This document shows, one piece after another, positions 32,376 to 45,728 of a DNA stretch of 64,000 nt. The notes beneath the pieces are model-generated. The model did not search any database, had not been told where the DNA came from, and saw nothing but the letters and a program-made list of their open reading frames with translations. Source of the DNA: Arbacia lixula (taxonomy: Eukaryota > Echinodermata > Echinoidea > Arbacioida > Arbaciidae). The stretch spans positions 6,487,366 to 6,551,365 of the forward strand of contig OZ022583.1 in NCBI GenBank assembly GCA_963669155.1. The letters are read 5' to 3'. Numbering within the stretch: the stretch's first letter is position 1; every line of letters starts with the position of its first letter. Both the position numbers and the translations under genes were made by a program.

Positions 32376-35300
32376 AACTTATGAGCGTATGTCCTAACCA
32401 CCCCTGTTTTCCTCATCGAATCGAAATTGGTCCCGATAGGTCTCAGGGGGGAAAAAATCATGTCACACAACATTGTGTTTTTTTTAATCCCAAACATGAA
32501 CACGACGATACGTAGATGTCTATGTCATAATTAAGCAATAATCCAAGCTGACATAACGGACCTCCAAAAATTTCAGTGCCAGGCATAACGTAGCTACATG
32601 GGATTAGTGTGTGTGCAGCACATAAAGAGTGTAACCGTTTTGATAAGAACACGCCAGCGGTTTGATTCATGCATACTTTTTAAAGCAATTTCTAGCGAGC
32701 TGCAGACTGGTGCTTGCTAGCACACCAGTGTCCTTTGAGCTATTGTTTAGTGTTTTCTATACGTATTGAAGCAAATGGCTAACACAACCAATTGCTTCTC
32801 TTTTATGAATGCGGTCCAATATCAGTTCAAATCTATAGGCCACACAAATAATTTCCTCCTTTCAATTTCATTCTTACATTCATTATTTCAAATTATCGTT
32901 ACCATGGTAACTATGTTCTACTTTTGTATTTTGAAATGATATATGCCTCGTGTGGTATTCACTTTGCCGTGTATTGACCTTAACGATGCATAAGCTCTTA
33001 TAATAAACATGTGCACATACCATCCCTTTAAATCCCATGTACATGAGTACAGGCTCCCGACTATAAACAAACAATTCGGTGCCGTTTGCTTTCTTAATTT
33101 TTCGGGAAAACACGCAGCATTGATCAATCACTTTGTGGAATAGACAGAGAACCCGTTGCCTACACTGTGCTCATCATCACGCGCCGCATCTATTTGCCAT
33201 GTAATCGTTTGTGAGCCGGTCGAGCGTCCACACAGATTGTCCCTGTCACCGCATGGCGTTTAGCGAGCCCTATTACCAGCGAATGAAGGCGTAAACAGGA
33301 GCCAAAATCAGCACGCGATGACGCTCCTCGGCGGGACTCGACAAATTTGTTTGCGCGCGGAAACGGGAGATGGTTATTTTTTGTTTCTGCCCGGCAAATG
33401 CCGAGGAAGAAATCACCCAAAGAACGCAGTGCCGATTTGATTTGATTTAATTTGATTGGGTTTCATTGCGCTTTATTAATTTAATGATTCAATTTGATGT
33501 GATTTGATCTGGGCTAGTCTGTTTTAATTTTTGCTTTTACATAAAGGGCCTCTTTGGCGTCTACCATTGAAGCCATGGGTTAACGAGGAGGTAGTGAATG
33601 TGGTAAGGGAAACACGAGCTAGATGGGGCAGAGTATGAAATAATGGCATGATGAACACTTTTCAGATCACTTCATGCTTTCTAAATTTTAAATTCAATCG
33701 CTAAATTCGTACTATTCTTATGACATAATGACGATGGTTTTAATATTTACAAATCTATTTTACATTTTCATTATCACTCATTCTTACCATGTAGGCCTAT
33801 CAATAAGAAAATATAAGAAATGATTTATTCTGTAAATACCAGCAAAGTTATATATCAAGACGTTTCGAAGAGGGAGCTTTAGGAAATTCCCACCAAGACT
33901 CATTCATATTTTGTTCAAGTGGCCTTGAGGAAAAAAGATGTTTACTTCATATTGCAGATACAAAAGCCTGAACATCCTACAACGAAATAAAACAACATCA
34001 AGAAAACCGTAATGACAAAAGCAAAGATGCGAAGCCATATAACGATGAAAAATAAAGAACTTGGATGTGTTGACGCACATGCAAATTACTTACATTGAGA
34101 CAGCTTATTCTCTACTGCTGGATTAATTTAGTTACCCCGTTCTTGCCATTCTTATGTATTGTATGATATGCCTTGCATATGTTACACATTGCATTCCAGT
34201 GTGTATTTTACTTGCTTTGTTGAATCAATAATCAAGTAATGATAAAGATAAAAATAATCAGAACAATTTGATGTGTACTACATTCAGTCATAGTTCATGA
34301 TATATTTACAAGCATTTACTGCCAAATATAATATATTACACCAATTATTGCATGATTCTTCCTGATGTTCCAAGATTGCAAATGAGTATATATTTTTAAT
34401 GTTAGCATTTTGCATAATTTCGTTAAAGGCCTACGAACGTCAGAACTACGTACGTAAATTTGAAAATGGGCAGTGGTCGTTGACATTATGAGCCGTACAT
34501 ACCGTTTCATAAACCAATCTGACTTTAATATGGACCCAACCATTTTGTGTCGGTTCTCACAGAAACATCTCATGTCAGTTACAGCAATTTATGTTTCAAC
34601 CTGAACCTTTCTGCCAAAAGAACTGCTGCTTTAGAATGTTTTCCTGGTGCCAGGCAGCACGTTTGGTACACAAAGAGTAAAGACTTGTATTTCGTTCTGT
34701 AGTATTTTTACTTCAAGTAAACTCATCGTTACATAATCAGCAGACATGTCCTATTCTGCTATTTCATAAGTGACCAACAGTGACAATGACAATTGATGTG
34801 AAAGTTCCACTGCAGAGTATTGGAAATTTATGTATAATTGCCATATAAGTAATATCGTTATCAGAGATACATTTCCACTGATTCTTAACGTATTTAAGTG
34901 GAATACCATAAACATCCATCAAACATTGAACACAATTTTATCTAACATTAACTTGTCATTCTCGCATAAAGGTTACAACGGTCCAACTTCGTGTGGCCTT
35001 AGATCATGAACTTCGTATGCTTCGATTACAGTGACTGATTTTCAAGAGCTTAAGAGAGATCGTATTTGAATAACAGTGAATCAGATGTTGTTAATTAAAT
35101 TTCGGAGAGCAGTTAACTTACCAGTCGTTTTTAATCCACGAAAAGAGAGTCCAATTATCAGATTCCTTTAGATCCAGTTGAGACGTCGACCAAAGCTGTC
35201 CTGACACTTAATCCCTAAGATAAGTAAAGCGCCACAGCGTCCAAATCGTAGGAATACCTTACTTCGCTCTTCAAAGGTACCATCCAATCACACTTGAACA

Positions 35301-35616
35301 CATATCGTTGAAAGAAGAAGGAAACTCTTCCATTCAAAGCTGTCCGAAAAGAACTTGCAGATTTTCTCCTCAAATTCCACCCCGTAAAAGTCCACGGAAT
35401 CGTTCCCTCTGGTTGGGTATCGCGTTTACTGCAAGCTCTTCCCGCCGAAAAGTAGCGCCGCAGTGACGAGGGGCGTGCTTCACTACTCTAGTACGTACGT
35501 GCGTGCATACACACATACTTACACACACGCAAATGATGCTGCGAGGCGCCGCGAGAGCCTTCATTCCACCAATTTGTAAGCATTGCTGCTGAACGCTCCA
35601 ATACAATTCGCTTTCA
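32376..35616. other. Intergenic, mostly unrecognised
   Basis: Possible shortened P-family relics at about 32574-32635 and 34632-34681 (GTGCCAGGCA plus CACAAAGAGT ends). TTTGATTT-rich low complexity at 33433-33510. A GC-richer patch at 33180-33420 holds only a 76-codon frame. No gene supported. Confidence 0.45.
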
Positions 35617-35718
35617 TCGTTCTCTCTCTCTCTCTCTCTCTCTCCCTCTCATTCTCTATCCCCCCCCCTCTCTCTCACTCTTTGTCTCTCTCTCCCTCTC
35701 TCTCTCTATCTCTCTCCC
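35617..35718. repeat. (CT)n block
   Basis: CT arrays with a C9 run (about 35660) and short interruptions. Confidence 0.92.
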
Positions 35719-36661
35719 CTGAAGCGCGCAAATGCGTGACATATGCGTGAGCCAAAGAACTCAGAGGATAAAACTCATTGCTCTGCGGTGTTACAAAAAA
35801 ATACAATGCTGGATAGGGTGAGGGTAGAATGAAATTGGGAGTTTTAGAAAAAAAAATAGGAACAGGTTGGCAGACACGCAGACAGTGAGAGCAGCTTACT
35901 GCCAACGGAGGTAATCCGGGGACCGTTCAGAAAGTACATGGGCGTGGACTCTTGATGCAATATGGCAAAGAGACAGAGAGAGAGAAGGAAATCGAGAGAT
36001 GTAGATTGGATAATCGGAGTCCGAATCGCCAGATGCTTGCGCGCCATCTACGTTGCGTTTTGAAGATTAAGGGGTCTGCTTTCAACGCCATGCTTGCGTA
36101 AACTTACAAACTGTGCTTGTATAAGTGTCACATGTTAGTTAACATCAATTTTGGGGGAAGTTGATTTCAGCAGATACAAATATGATACAATTGCACACTT
36201 TTCTTGTAAAGTAACATAAGTACATTTGTATAGTTATACCGGGAGAGTTTGTGACTATTGTAAATTAAAGTGTGGTGATGTCACACTGCAGAATGGAGAC
36301 ACCTTCTTAAAATTATAGATACATCATTACTTACTCTTGTACCTTAATATTAGCACGAGTCCAATGTACGTAGCATATCACATATGGTTTTACGTATGTA
36401 ATGGCATCAAGAATTAAAAACAGTCCCATATAGAGCATAATTTCGTGCGACATTAGATGAATGACGTAATAGTATGCACATGATCATGATTTGCAGATAA
36501 ATTTGAACTGTGCAGACAATGGAAAAAATCATAAATACTACATTAGAAGATATCAGAAGATGAATCTTTTTGTAACAAAGAATGAATTACTCAGATTTAT
36601 GTTTGTCATTTTAGATTGTAGTAATTCACAGTGAAAATTATATCAGTACTTTTTATACTGT
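35719..36661. other. Intergenic, nothing recognised
   Basis: Short AGAG patch near 35970-35990. No gene supported. Confidence 0.5.
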
Positions 36662-36749
36662 TTAATTCTTTATGCACCGTTGCATTTTTACGTTGATAAT
36701 ACACAGTGCAACCATAGAGCTGTAAGGATTCTGGAACCGAAGGAGTTAA
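36662..36749. mobile_element. Family P MITE, copy P6
   Basis: 88 bp between TTAA words, diverged. TTAATTCTTTATGCACC at the left, CAACCATAGAGCTG inside, AACCGAAGGAGTTAA at the right. Confidence 0.7.
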
Positions 36750-37531
36750 CATTTTCACACTAAACAATCCAATTGTGTAATGCGCTACTCAATTCCTCCC
36801 TTGTGTAACTATTTCTATTACCTTATCGTTATTTTTTTTATGGAAGCGGATTTGTAAGTCTTTCAAAGGGCAGCGGCATTGCAGAGTTCACTGTTCCAGA
36901 GGGGACGGTTTACACAACGAGCTCAAAATGGTAATCACGAATTTTCGTCTACAGGTAGTTCATATTTTATGCAGACCGAAATATGAACATGACGAGCTAG
37001 TAGGAGAGAAAGAGAGAGAGGGAGGGGGAAAAGTTAAAGAAAAGGGGTGGAAAATGAGATTCTCCTTTCTAATGGTATAGGAACACTGCTGCATAGCAAA
37101 TATAAAGTCAGGCCTATATTGGTAAGGGGTTGATAAGTCCTAGCGCCCCAATTGTTTACGCCTGTGAAAGGTTTCGGCCATCAGATTGCTTTTAAGATTG
37201 CCTCTGACATACTCCATAAGCTTTTTTGTGACACACACATCAGTCTGGCAAAGCAGTCAGGGAAAAGGGGCCTTCCATCATGCGCAGCGTCAAGGCAAAG
37301 ACATCGAATGTTGTTAAAGAATGAGTATAGAGGTTTGCCCTTTTTAAAATTTACTGTGTGGAAAGATTTTTTGATGCTGTAGTATTGAATAATGTATACT
37401 AAGTTTTCGTAGTAACGGTTCTTCGCATTGCTAACTAAACATGTGGACAGTTTTGCTTACCAATGTTGGTATGACCACTGATTTCGATTTATAAGCTTAC
37501 CTACTTATTGTAACGACAGTGCACACGAACG
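36750..37531. other. Intergenic, nothing recognised
   Basis: Short GAGA patch near 37008-37025. No gene supported. Confidence 0.5.
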
Positions 37532-37624
37532 TTAATACATACCTCTAAATGTGACTCATATTATATTTTAATTCCAGCGGTAATGCACGTGGAGCTCTGT
37601 CTTATCTGGCTTTGAAAGGCTTAA
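37532..37624. mobile_element. Family P MITE, copy P13 (diverged)
   Basis: 93 bp. TTAATACATACCTCTAAATG at the left, CGGTAATGCACGTGGAGCTC inside, GGCTTTGAAAGGCTTAA at the right, in the orientation of P2. Confidence 0.65.
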
Positions 37625-37931
37625 ATTGCAATCAGGACTGTAGTTTGAGTTGAGGGTTAAGTCTCACTGCTGCCATACACTTTTAAGCATGTGAGGGGTT
37701 CGGATTGAATTGCATCCTTTAAACTCCTGCTGAGATTGTCTGTGATAAGTTCCATAAGCTACGCACACCATGCATAGCAGTATACAAGGCCATACTATGT
37801 ACAACTATCAAATATCACCCTATTGAATGAAACCTGGAGCGTGATATCGTTATTCGGTATGTGTTATACCATACGCCCCTTTTCATGAGATGTGTACATG
37901 TTTGTGGAATTACAGCACACAAATGGCACGT
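37625..37931. other. Intergenic, nothing recognised
   Basis: Unique-looking sequence. Confidence 0.5.
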
Positions 37932-38159
37932 GTTATAAAGACTTCAGATTGATTTGATATGATCGCAAGTCTGGTATCAATCGCAACTCTTCATAACGGA
38001 GGAGGCTCTGATTTTAAAGCTAAAAATTCAGCCTTAACAGTATATCCGTTACAGCTAAAAATCATAGATTGACCAGTTTAAGAACAAATTTTGTGTTAAA
38101 GGTACGTTGGGATACAATCACAAATATTTGTAAGACTGGGTCCAAGAAACAATTATTTC
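37932..38159. repeat. Family B repeat, copy B2 (long form)
   Basis: GTTATAAAGACTTCAGATTG and GATCGCAAGTCT form the head; AATCGCAACTCTTCATAA mirrors it. The body matches B1: GGCTCTGATTTT, AACAGTATATCCGT, AATCATAGATTGACCAGTTT, GGGATACAATCA. Confidence 0.75.
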
Positions 38160-38774
38160 AACCTGCCATGAAACTTTCTAATGTCCAAATGTAGACATAT
38201 AATGATATAGGAAGCTACTATGAGAAGCATTACGGATTGCAGCCTTATTTGTCAAAACAATGCCCTATTTGACCGCTTAATTTCTAGAGCTAGACAGACG
38301 TGACTCTGCCTTCGACCGACTTAAGTTAAGTGTTTCCGGCAGATGAGTTACGTATTAATGCTCCAACGCCTTTGTGAATTAGCGGGCGTGATGCTTTGAT
38401 GGGGGGACCTAATTAATTGAATGGAGAGCAAGTGGATAATTTAATTTGCGATTGCAGGTCTGGAGCAATAACGAAGATTTGGTCTTTATATCCAGTTTGA
38501 TTTCAAGCAAAAACATCCAAGTCTGTAATTATGACTGGAGATTGTTGGATGGTTTATTTTAAGATGGCTAAGACCTCTTCTCCACTTTAGTTGTGTTCAA
38601 TTTGCCATGGATTTTTTTTATGCATTCCGGTAAAGTAGAGATTTCTTCCCTAGACGGCAACATCAAGTAATGTGTATCATCTTCATAGCATAGACACATG
38701 CCCTCACGGTAAAATGCAGACTTTAATAAAAAGTTGTTAAATACTAGGCCACCCTCTGTGCACCTTGGCTATCT
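38160..38774. other. Intergenic, possible non-coding element
   Basis: 38280-38460 is of higher complexity with several TAATTAAT/TTAATTT homeobox-like words. No gene or repeat recognised. Confidence 0.35.
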
Positions 38775-38947
38775 TAAGGCCGCCACAAAGGACAAGGTTT
38801 GACCAAGATTTTGCCGTAGTAAAAGCATCAACTGCAATGTGACGTTACCCTCTTTTAGAAATCCCATGACCGGGTCCTGTGATTAGCCCAGTCAGCCAGT
38901 CACAGAGCTGAACGGTCGATCGGATCGTGTCGTTTGCTGTGGCCTTT
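38775..38947 (+). mobile_element. Family D MITE, copy D2
   Basis: ~173 bp, ends AAGGCCGCCACAAAGGACAA and GTGTCGTTTGCTGTGGCCTTT, which are imperfect inverted repeats. The interior matches D1 reverse-complemented. Non-coding. Confidence 0.8.
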
Positions 38948-40297
38948 ATTCCAACATTTCCCTGATTTCAATTCATACGTTAAAGGTAATTGGGAGCAAT
39001 CATGACAGAACTGGTCTGCTGCGACCATAGGTCTTATTCTTGTTCTCAGAGAATCAAGTGAACATACCTTTATCTATATATTATAGTAGGAGAGTTCATT
39101 TTACTGTAGTCAATCTTGGTAATGCACTTCTTAATAATTTGAGACAGAATAGTGCAAAAGACCGAAAAGGAAATGGTCACACTTTAAATCTGATATGGAG
39201 GTGTAACAGCTTATTTCAAACACATAAAGGCTGCTGGGGGTGTTTGCTCTCCATCCCCTTAGCTGGTGAAGACTCCTTTGCTTCTAGCTTCCGTTAATAC
39301 CAGCCAATTAAGTATATGGGTCAACAAACGGCGAAAACGCGGCTAAGATGTGGGGTAATTCTAGTCTTCTTTATCACAACGTCAAATATTGAAGGCACTT
39401 AGCGAAATGGAATGCTCTATATGAAAGCATCTCAGTGCATTTTCTTTACACCAAGTGCTTACTTGCTTTAATAGTCCGAATGGTGTTCTCCGTCCACGAT
39501 GGCTGCCCATGCTCTACAACCATGACAATTTTCATTCATGTTGTTATGCTGTTGCTGTTCAGTCCTATGGCATGTCTTAATACACCTAGATACAACAACG
39601 GATATGATATTACTGGAACTAGCATGGCGTCTTACAAGTCTGGCACATATAACTTGTTGTATGATTACAAATATAGCCTTTTTTTTAGAGACTGTCTAGC
39701 AATCATTATTTATGAAACGCGCTCACTGGGGAATGCTACCCTAAACCTTTAAAAGAAGAATACAGCACAGTATAACAAGAATATTAATAAAACGTGATAT
39801 ATCATGTTTACATTACAAATATTACACGTTGAATGTCATGAATGATAATTTCCCTGTTCATCCCTGTTTAGTCCCCGTCATTTGATAAGGAAAATTGACG
39901 AAATACACGTTTACAATATAAAACAAACAAGAAAGGAATTAACTATTTGAACCTATTTTCCATCAAAGTGATAACACTTGGTAAAAGTAAATTAACGCCG
40001 ATATTTAAAGAGCCCATAAGTCAAACTCGAATTGGCTAATGACATTGTGGTAAGCACAGCATTCAATAATGACTAAAACCAGGTAAAATATAATCATCTC
40101 ACCGAGAAACAAACGCGTCTGTCACAGGGCGAACATCAAGCGGGGTGGATGTGCAGCAATGGATGCAGAAGACTCCCTTTATTCATTCAGGGCAGGTTAC
40201 GTAGAAATAGAAATATGTATTTCAGAAACTCTATTAGGCTTCACTTCTGTCCCAAGGCGAGCGGAAGCAATCTGGAGCTCTTGTGTAAGGACGAGTT
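38948..40297. other. Intergenic, nothing recognised
   Basis: Frames at 39040 (85 codons) and 39435 (105 codons) show no domain; the second is hydrophobic at its N-terminus but has no other support. Confidence 0.45.
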
Positions 40298-40453
40298 CGT
40301 TGACCCATTGGTCGTATTTAATACCATCTGATAGCGCCCACATAGTATTTCGCAACATGCTAGGTATCGACCCCGTTCCCATTGATTCGCATATTGGGTA
40401 ATACCATGGATAGCGCCCACATCATATTTCGCAACCTGTCTGGTATCGACCCC
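40298..40453. repeat. Tandem duplication, two units of about 76-80 bp
   Basis: ATACCATCTGATAGCGCCCA...ATTTCGCAAC...GGTATCGACCCC (to 40374) is repeated as ATACCATGGATAGCGCCCA...ATTTCGCAAC...GGTATCGACCCC (to 40453). The CGTT...CCATTG leader is also duplicated. Confidence 0.9.
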
Positions 40454-43400
40454 CACCCCCTTTGTTCATCATCACCCTCCCCAAAATAAAAAGAAGACTG
40501 TCCACAAACGCAAAGATATGGCCTTTTCATGGTCATCGGTTTTTTTTTTCTCTGCGAATATGTCACCAGTCCGCCAAAAGAAAACCATAATTATTACAAT
40601 ATGTTTGGTCAACAGTCTGGCCACGTACGCGTCCAGGTAATGACGTAACGAACTGTCCGGCCGCTAATGAAGTAACTGTCTGGCCAATTGGCTGAGCGGT
40701 CAACGTATCACGTTCGAAGTGATGACGGTCGTCCAAAGTTTTTTAATTAAGAGAAGAAACGTAGCGTTGATTTCATGGTCTGTGCGCGGTAAGACTGCCT
40801 GTTGTTTTTCGAGCCATTGATGACCGACCCAACATTTACGGCTCGTGTGTAATATATAAAGTGTTTGGCATTAATATTCCGTACGATGCCATTCTATCTT
40901 CGTTATCAAAGGGTAATATTCCTAACCGAAGAGGCGGAAACGTTCCCACGTCTAATGAAGCCATAGTTTTCTGTGTGATCAACGATAAAAAAAAAGAACC
41001 CAGCAAGCAGTAAAACACATTTCTCTGAAACGGATAAATTCTCTCCAACATAGGCTTCCATCTCAGTGATTGAGATTTGCCAACGCTTTCATAAACATTA
41101 CACTTTTTTCAGAAACAACATGGTAGCAATTAGGGTGCACGTTGAAAAGAGAGCATAAACAATTGCCTATCATGGGACAGCGCGAACGAGTAAGAAGCGG
41201 AAAACCATCAGCGCACACTTGAAAGATAGTCAGCAAAAGGGGAAGTTAATGATGCAGGTCGGAAAAAACGCAAGAGGGGTTTGAAATGTATATCATGTAG
41301 GCATGCAAGTCAGCTTTGAGACTATATGCTTTTTTTTTAATGTTTTTGTATACATTCTTTCAAGTCAATTCACTCTTGCCATCATACGACAGACACGATT
41401 TTATGAAATGATATCATTAGGTGTGTTCCTCGCCAAAAAAAAAGGCGCTTTGGAAAACACATTTTTAGCAACATTTGGGTAAGGAGTGCTTCTACATCAA
41501 CATATTGGAACCTAAATTTGTTAATATTTGGTTAATACCATCCGTAACAAAAGAACTGGCAATTCTTTACGCAACACGATAAGTTGTTGTGCGACATATT
41601 ACCAGGTTGGTCATATTTTCAGTAAACGAGCGCCCGAATGCAGCCACCTTTACCCAACTTCTTCGATTTTCTAGAGTGCGTTTCACGAAAGAGACGAGGA
41701 ACAGATTATACCATGCATTTCTATATGGCGTCTCCCGAGGATTTAAACACCCTTCGCGCTTCATCTTTGACATCAGCCGGTTTCTCGAGGAATACTCAGT
41801 GATTTCAACACCACGTGATCCATTCCCTCCCCATCCTACAATGTCTCTTTTTCATTACTTGCTCATTATTGTCATCGAGATGGATCGAGATGTGTTTCGC
41901 CAAACCTCGTGACCAGCGCTAATCTTCCAGAATCTGGAATACCGTTCTATGGATACTCTTGCACGCAACTCCCAAGGGCACTTTCTTGAATTCTTATATC
42001 GTTCTGCAATGTATTTTGTTTTTCGGTTTTTAAATGTATATATTTTTCTTTGATTTTTACAAGTAGAATCTTCAATTGTACAAATGCAAACAATGTGTCG
42101 GTCAGCAGTAATTATAATTAGTCCAAGCGTCTGTTTTGTCCACATGCAAATTTTCAGGCATACAGATTAAAGGCATTTATACTTTACAATTACTTATAAA
42201 ATTCTATTTAGATAACAATTCTTGCTCCTTGTCACTTAGTCGTCGAGATAAATTACTAACTTTACCTACAAACTTAAAATGGTGACTCAGATATTTAAAA
42301 GAACATAAATATTCCAGATAAAGCTATATCAGTCTTTGATATTGTATTGTTCAAAAGAAAATGTTTAATCTTTTATTTGGCCGGCTACGTGAAATATCAA
42401 AGCCTTAGTACTGAATTTACCACGTGTCATGTGGATATAACTTTAGTAAAACGTGGAAACCCAATCGTGTCAGCTGTATTTACTACAATGTAGTGATGAG
42501 TTGCAGGCGTCATATTTTATGCGCCCTGCTATACAATCCGTCTGCCCGTCATCCGATCTATTTCTGGTGTCTTCAGCTGATGCCATATGTGTATCTGAAA
42601 TGAAATTTGCTGCACATAAATTGAGGAGATTGAAAACATTGAAACGACTGCAAAATGACCCGTTTCCACCTTAATAGGGACGCATTTCGTTGTAGGAAAT
42701 GGATATATTTCTGATACTACCAACCACCCAGTTCAGTACGCGACACGACATTAACGTATAACAGGTATCTGGAATCCCCAGGGAACGTGGAAGGTGTAGG
42801 GATGGGGTTGGTGGTGATGGGGGGGGGGTTGAAGAATGTAATGACATTCCTCTCGATTTCCCTCCAGGTAAAGATGAGCGCTTGTGAGAGCCGGGAGTAA
42901 ATGCTGTTATGAGGTACATCTTGCTGAATAAAGCAATACGTTATTTTCACTTGGCTAACGATTTTGTATCTTGCTGAATAACTCTACATTATACATAATG
43001 TTTTACCATCTACAGATAGGTGCTGGTTTTAGGATGTGTACTGAGTAACATAATGCAAGTATCTACTAATAACAAGGATAAAAATGATTGAGAAAATGTT
43101 GACTGATGGTCAAAATAGCTAATATCACGTAATTCAAAAAGATCATGATATTGACAACGCATGAAACAAACGTGTTTAGAAAATTTGACAACACACTTTA
43201 AAAGTTAAATAAGAAATTAATATCACACTCAAAACATGCATGCTATTACACTAATAGGGGGGAAACGTCACAAGCTCCTTTAACATTATAACCATGACAG
43301 TATATCCGAGGTTTGGAGTATAGGAATGCTCATGAAATTGTTGCTCGCATTATTACAGTTATTGAAACCAAACCTTGGCTAAGCGTAGGCGCCGGCCAGT

Positions 43401-43959
43401 CGTTATGTCAATTCCTGTGATATTTGCTAATCGATTGGCATCTGGGTTGAAGGCCACACGTGAAGAGGAAATCAAAAATGCGATAGCTGGATTTCTCTTT
43501 TTTAATCGTTCATCCAGTTCCATTTTGTAATTTTCATCTTTCACGTATTCATCTTGATGTTCAAGTTTGCATTTGAATGTGTATATATATATATCATCCG
43601 GGGTAACTGTGACTAAATATGATATCGAATTTGAGGAAAGTCATTTTTCCGTGTCTACAAGAGTTGCTCACTGCACGCGACACTTTATACTAGCTATAAG
43701 GACAAATAAAGTTGTAAGTAGATTACTGGGGTAGCTACTTCATTGTATTCTCCTTATGTATGATTCTCCAGGAATGTAGGGCATATTTTATTATTCAACA
43801 ACTGAGAGTCGATTTAACGAAATAACACAATTTAAGTCGTCAAAAAATTGAAATGGAATGCTTTTGTTCTCCATGTAGATGCCCATTTTATTTTGAAGAA
43901 TAATAGGTCAAATTTATTTTTGATATCATTTTTGGTAGGTTTCGTCAACAGCTTAACGT
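40454..43959. other. Intergenic, mostly unrecognised
   Basis: GTCTGGCCA/GTCCGGCCG words recur at about 40614-40690 in a degenerate short tandem array. The stretch 41580-41910 supports a 107-codon frame (plus strand) with no recognised domain. Short G-rich run near 42820-42828. No gene supported. Confidence 0.45.
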
Positions 43960-44051
43960 TGACTCCTTTGTGTGCTAGACAAATGGCTGCTTTGTGACGT
44001 TTGTGTGTGTTGCTTTTGCCAAAAATGCACCACAGATACAAAGAGAGTTAA
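43960..44051. mobile_element. Family P MITE, copy P11
   Basis: 92 bp if the left TTAA has mutated to TTGA: TTGACTCCTTTGTGTGCTAG at the left, AAAAATGCACCACAGATACA near the right, AGAGAGTTAA at the end. Confidence 0.65.
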
Positions 44052-45242
44052 ACTTACATTAGCTTATAGCGGGGGAAAAGAACAGCCACGAAAGTTTGAG
44101 CGCCGATCGCTATCAACATGCACTACCGATATTATTGGCGGGGTAAACAGTGGTTGGCTGCGGAGATAATCTGCGATAATCAATTTTCCCGCCTCACACT
44201 CGCATCCCTGCATTTGAAAAGAGTTTCTGCTGCACCCGCGCCTCCAAACGAGGTCAATTGAAGCATGTAAGTGGTAGAAATCACACTTCTCTGCGTGGTG
44301 CCGATGTGATAACGCGATAATGATTACCTATCTAATTTTGTCAGTCGACCATGTCTTTATTCTATAAAACACACGCATGACCAAAAGTAGGATGACTTTA
44401 TGAGGACGGGGGGGGGGGGGGGGGGGTTATCACCTGACACTGAATACCATTGTCCACTTGATATGATCGGATGAGTTTGAAATTAAATAGACAAAATATA
44501 TTGTTTGTGTAAATTCAACGTGGCAACCCGTTCAGACTGAAATATCAGGTGATGATCGCGATTTGTCGGTTTCTTTAAAGAGATAAAACGTTGAACGCTT
44601 AAACGTGCAATCCATTATTATATGGGGTTTTTCGCAATATTGATTTTTGAAAGTATCTCAAATACAAATAAGGAGAGGTTTAAGAATGAAAAGGAGAACG
44701 GAAGGAAGGGTGTGTTCTCAGAGACGGAAATGCGAGCAATTTTACCTTGGTCGGTATTTGGGCGGGGGGGGGGGGCGTAACCACGACTGCGTGAAAAAAA
44801 GTACATTTGAAGCGGAGAATAATGGAAAACATTTGACAGTTTAGTATATGGCGCACAATAAATGAAAGTAGTGTGTTTAGTGTGTTCACAGATGGGCAAT
44901 TTTTCCGCTCAAAAGAGGGCGATTCGTCTGGCATTTGTCAGACGGTGTTACATTTCTGCGAAATGGCGGGAAGCAAACTGTTTGAGGAAATGCATCCTGG
45001 GCACCTTTTCCCTCTCCTTTCTCACACCCCATTCTCGTCCCCCAACTCAAAATCAAACTCATTTTGAATATCAACTTTCGCGCGATTTAGCTTTTCCACT
45101 GTCTCTCTCTTAAGGTACGCACACAATAGTGCGTGCGCTTCTTGCTAATTGTGGTGATGGGTATGCTGGGAGGAACGCGATCGATAACCCCACTTTCCAA
45201 CCCTTCCTTACTCTCACCTTTCATCATTCATTCTCCGTCAAC
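44052..45242. other. Intergenic with two long G runs
   Basis: G19 at 44408-44426 and G12 at 44764-44775. Small frames only. Confidence 0.5.
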
Positions 45243-45273
<31 letters not shown>

Positions 45274-45345
45274 TCCTCCAATCTCATTCTCTCTCTCTCT
45301 CGCTCTATCCTCCAATCTCATTTTATCTCTATCTCTCTATGTATC
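45243..45345. repeat. (CT)n block
   Basis: CT arrays separated by TCCTCCAATCTCATT (seen twice) and TATCTCTAT units, indicating internal duplication. Confidence 0.9.
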
Positions 45346-45654
45346 TATCGGTCTGGCCTTATATAGCTGGCTGACTCGCTTACCCATTATGTTTCTGCTA
45401 ATATTCCTCCTTTTCTATTTTATCTATATATATATATTCTATACATGAATACATTCTCTCAATTTCACTCACTCACACTTCATGAACATCGATCAATATA
45501 CTCCATCAGAACATACATATTTAACATTAATTCAGTATGTTAAGGTCATTCGAAGGTCCTTTGAAGACGGAGCACCATATCCATAATACTTAAATGAAAC
45601 CCCTTTCACTAAAATATGATGTAAATATACCGCATATATATGTATGTGCATGTG
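45346..45654. other. Intergenic, nothing recognised
   Basis: TATATATATA near 45425-45436; otherwise unique-looking. Confidence 0.5.
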
Positions 45655-45728
45655 TTTATATGTGTGTGTGTTTATGTGTGTGTGTATGTGTGTGTGTGTG
45701 TGTGTATGAATGTATATATGTATGTGGG
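45655..45728. repeat. (GT)n microsatellite
   Basis: Imperfect GT array with TATG variants. Confidence 0.9.

Noticed and set aside
40672-40740. Possible tRNA-like sequence (GGCTGAGCGG...GTTCGAA)
   Set aside because: Box A- and box B-like words are present, but acceptor and anticodon stems do not form.
41589-41912. 107-codon plus-strand frame
   Set aside because: A frame of similar openness exists on the other strand and no domain is visible.
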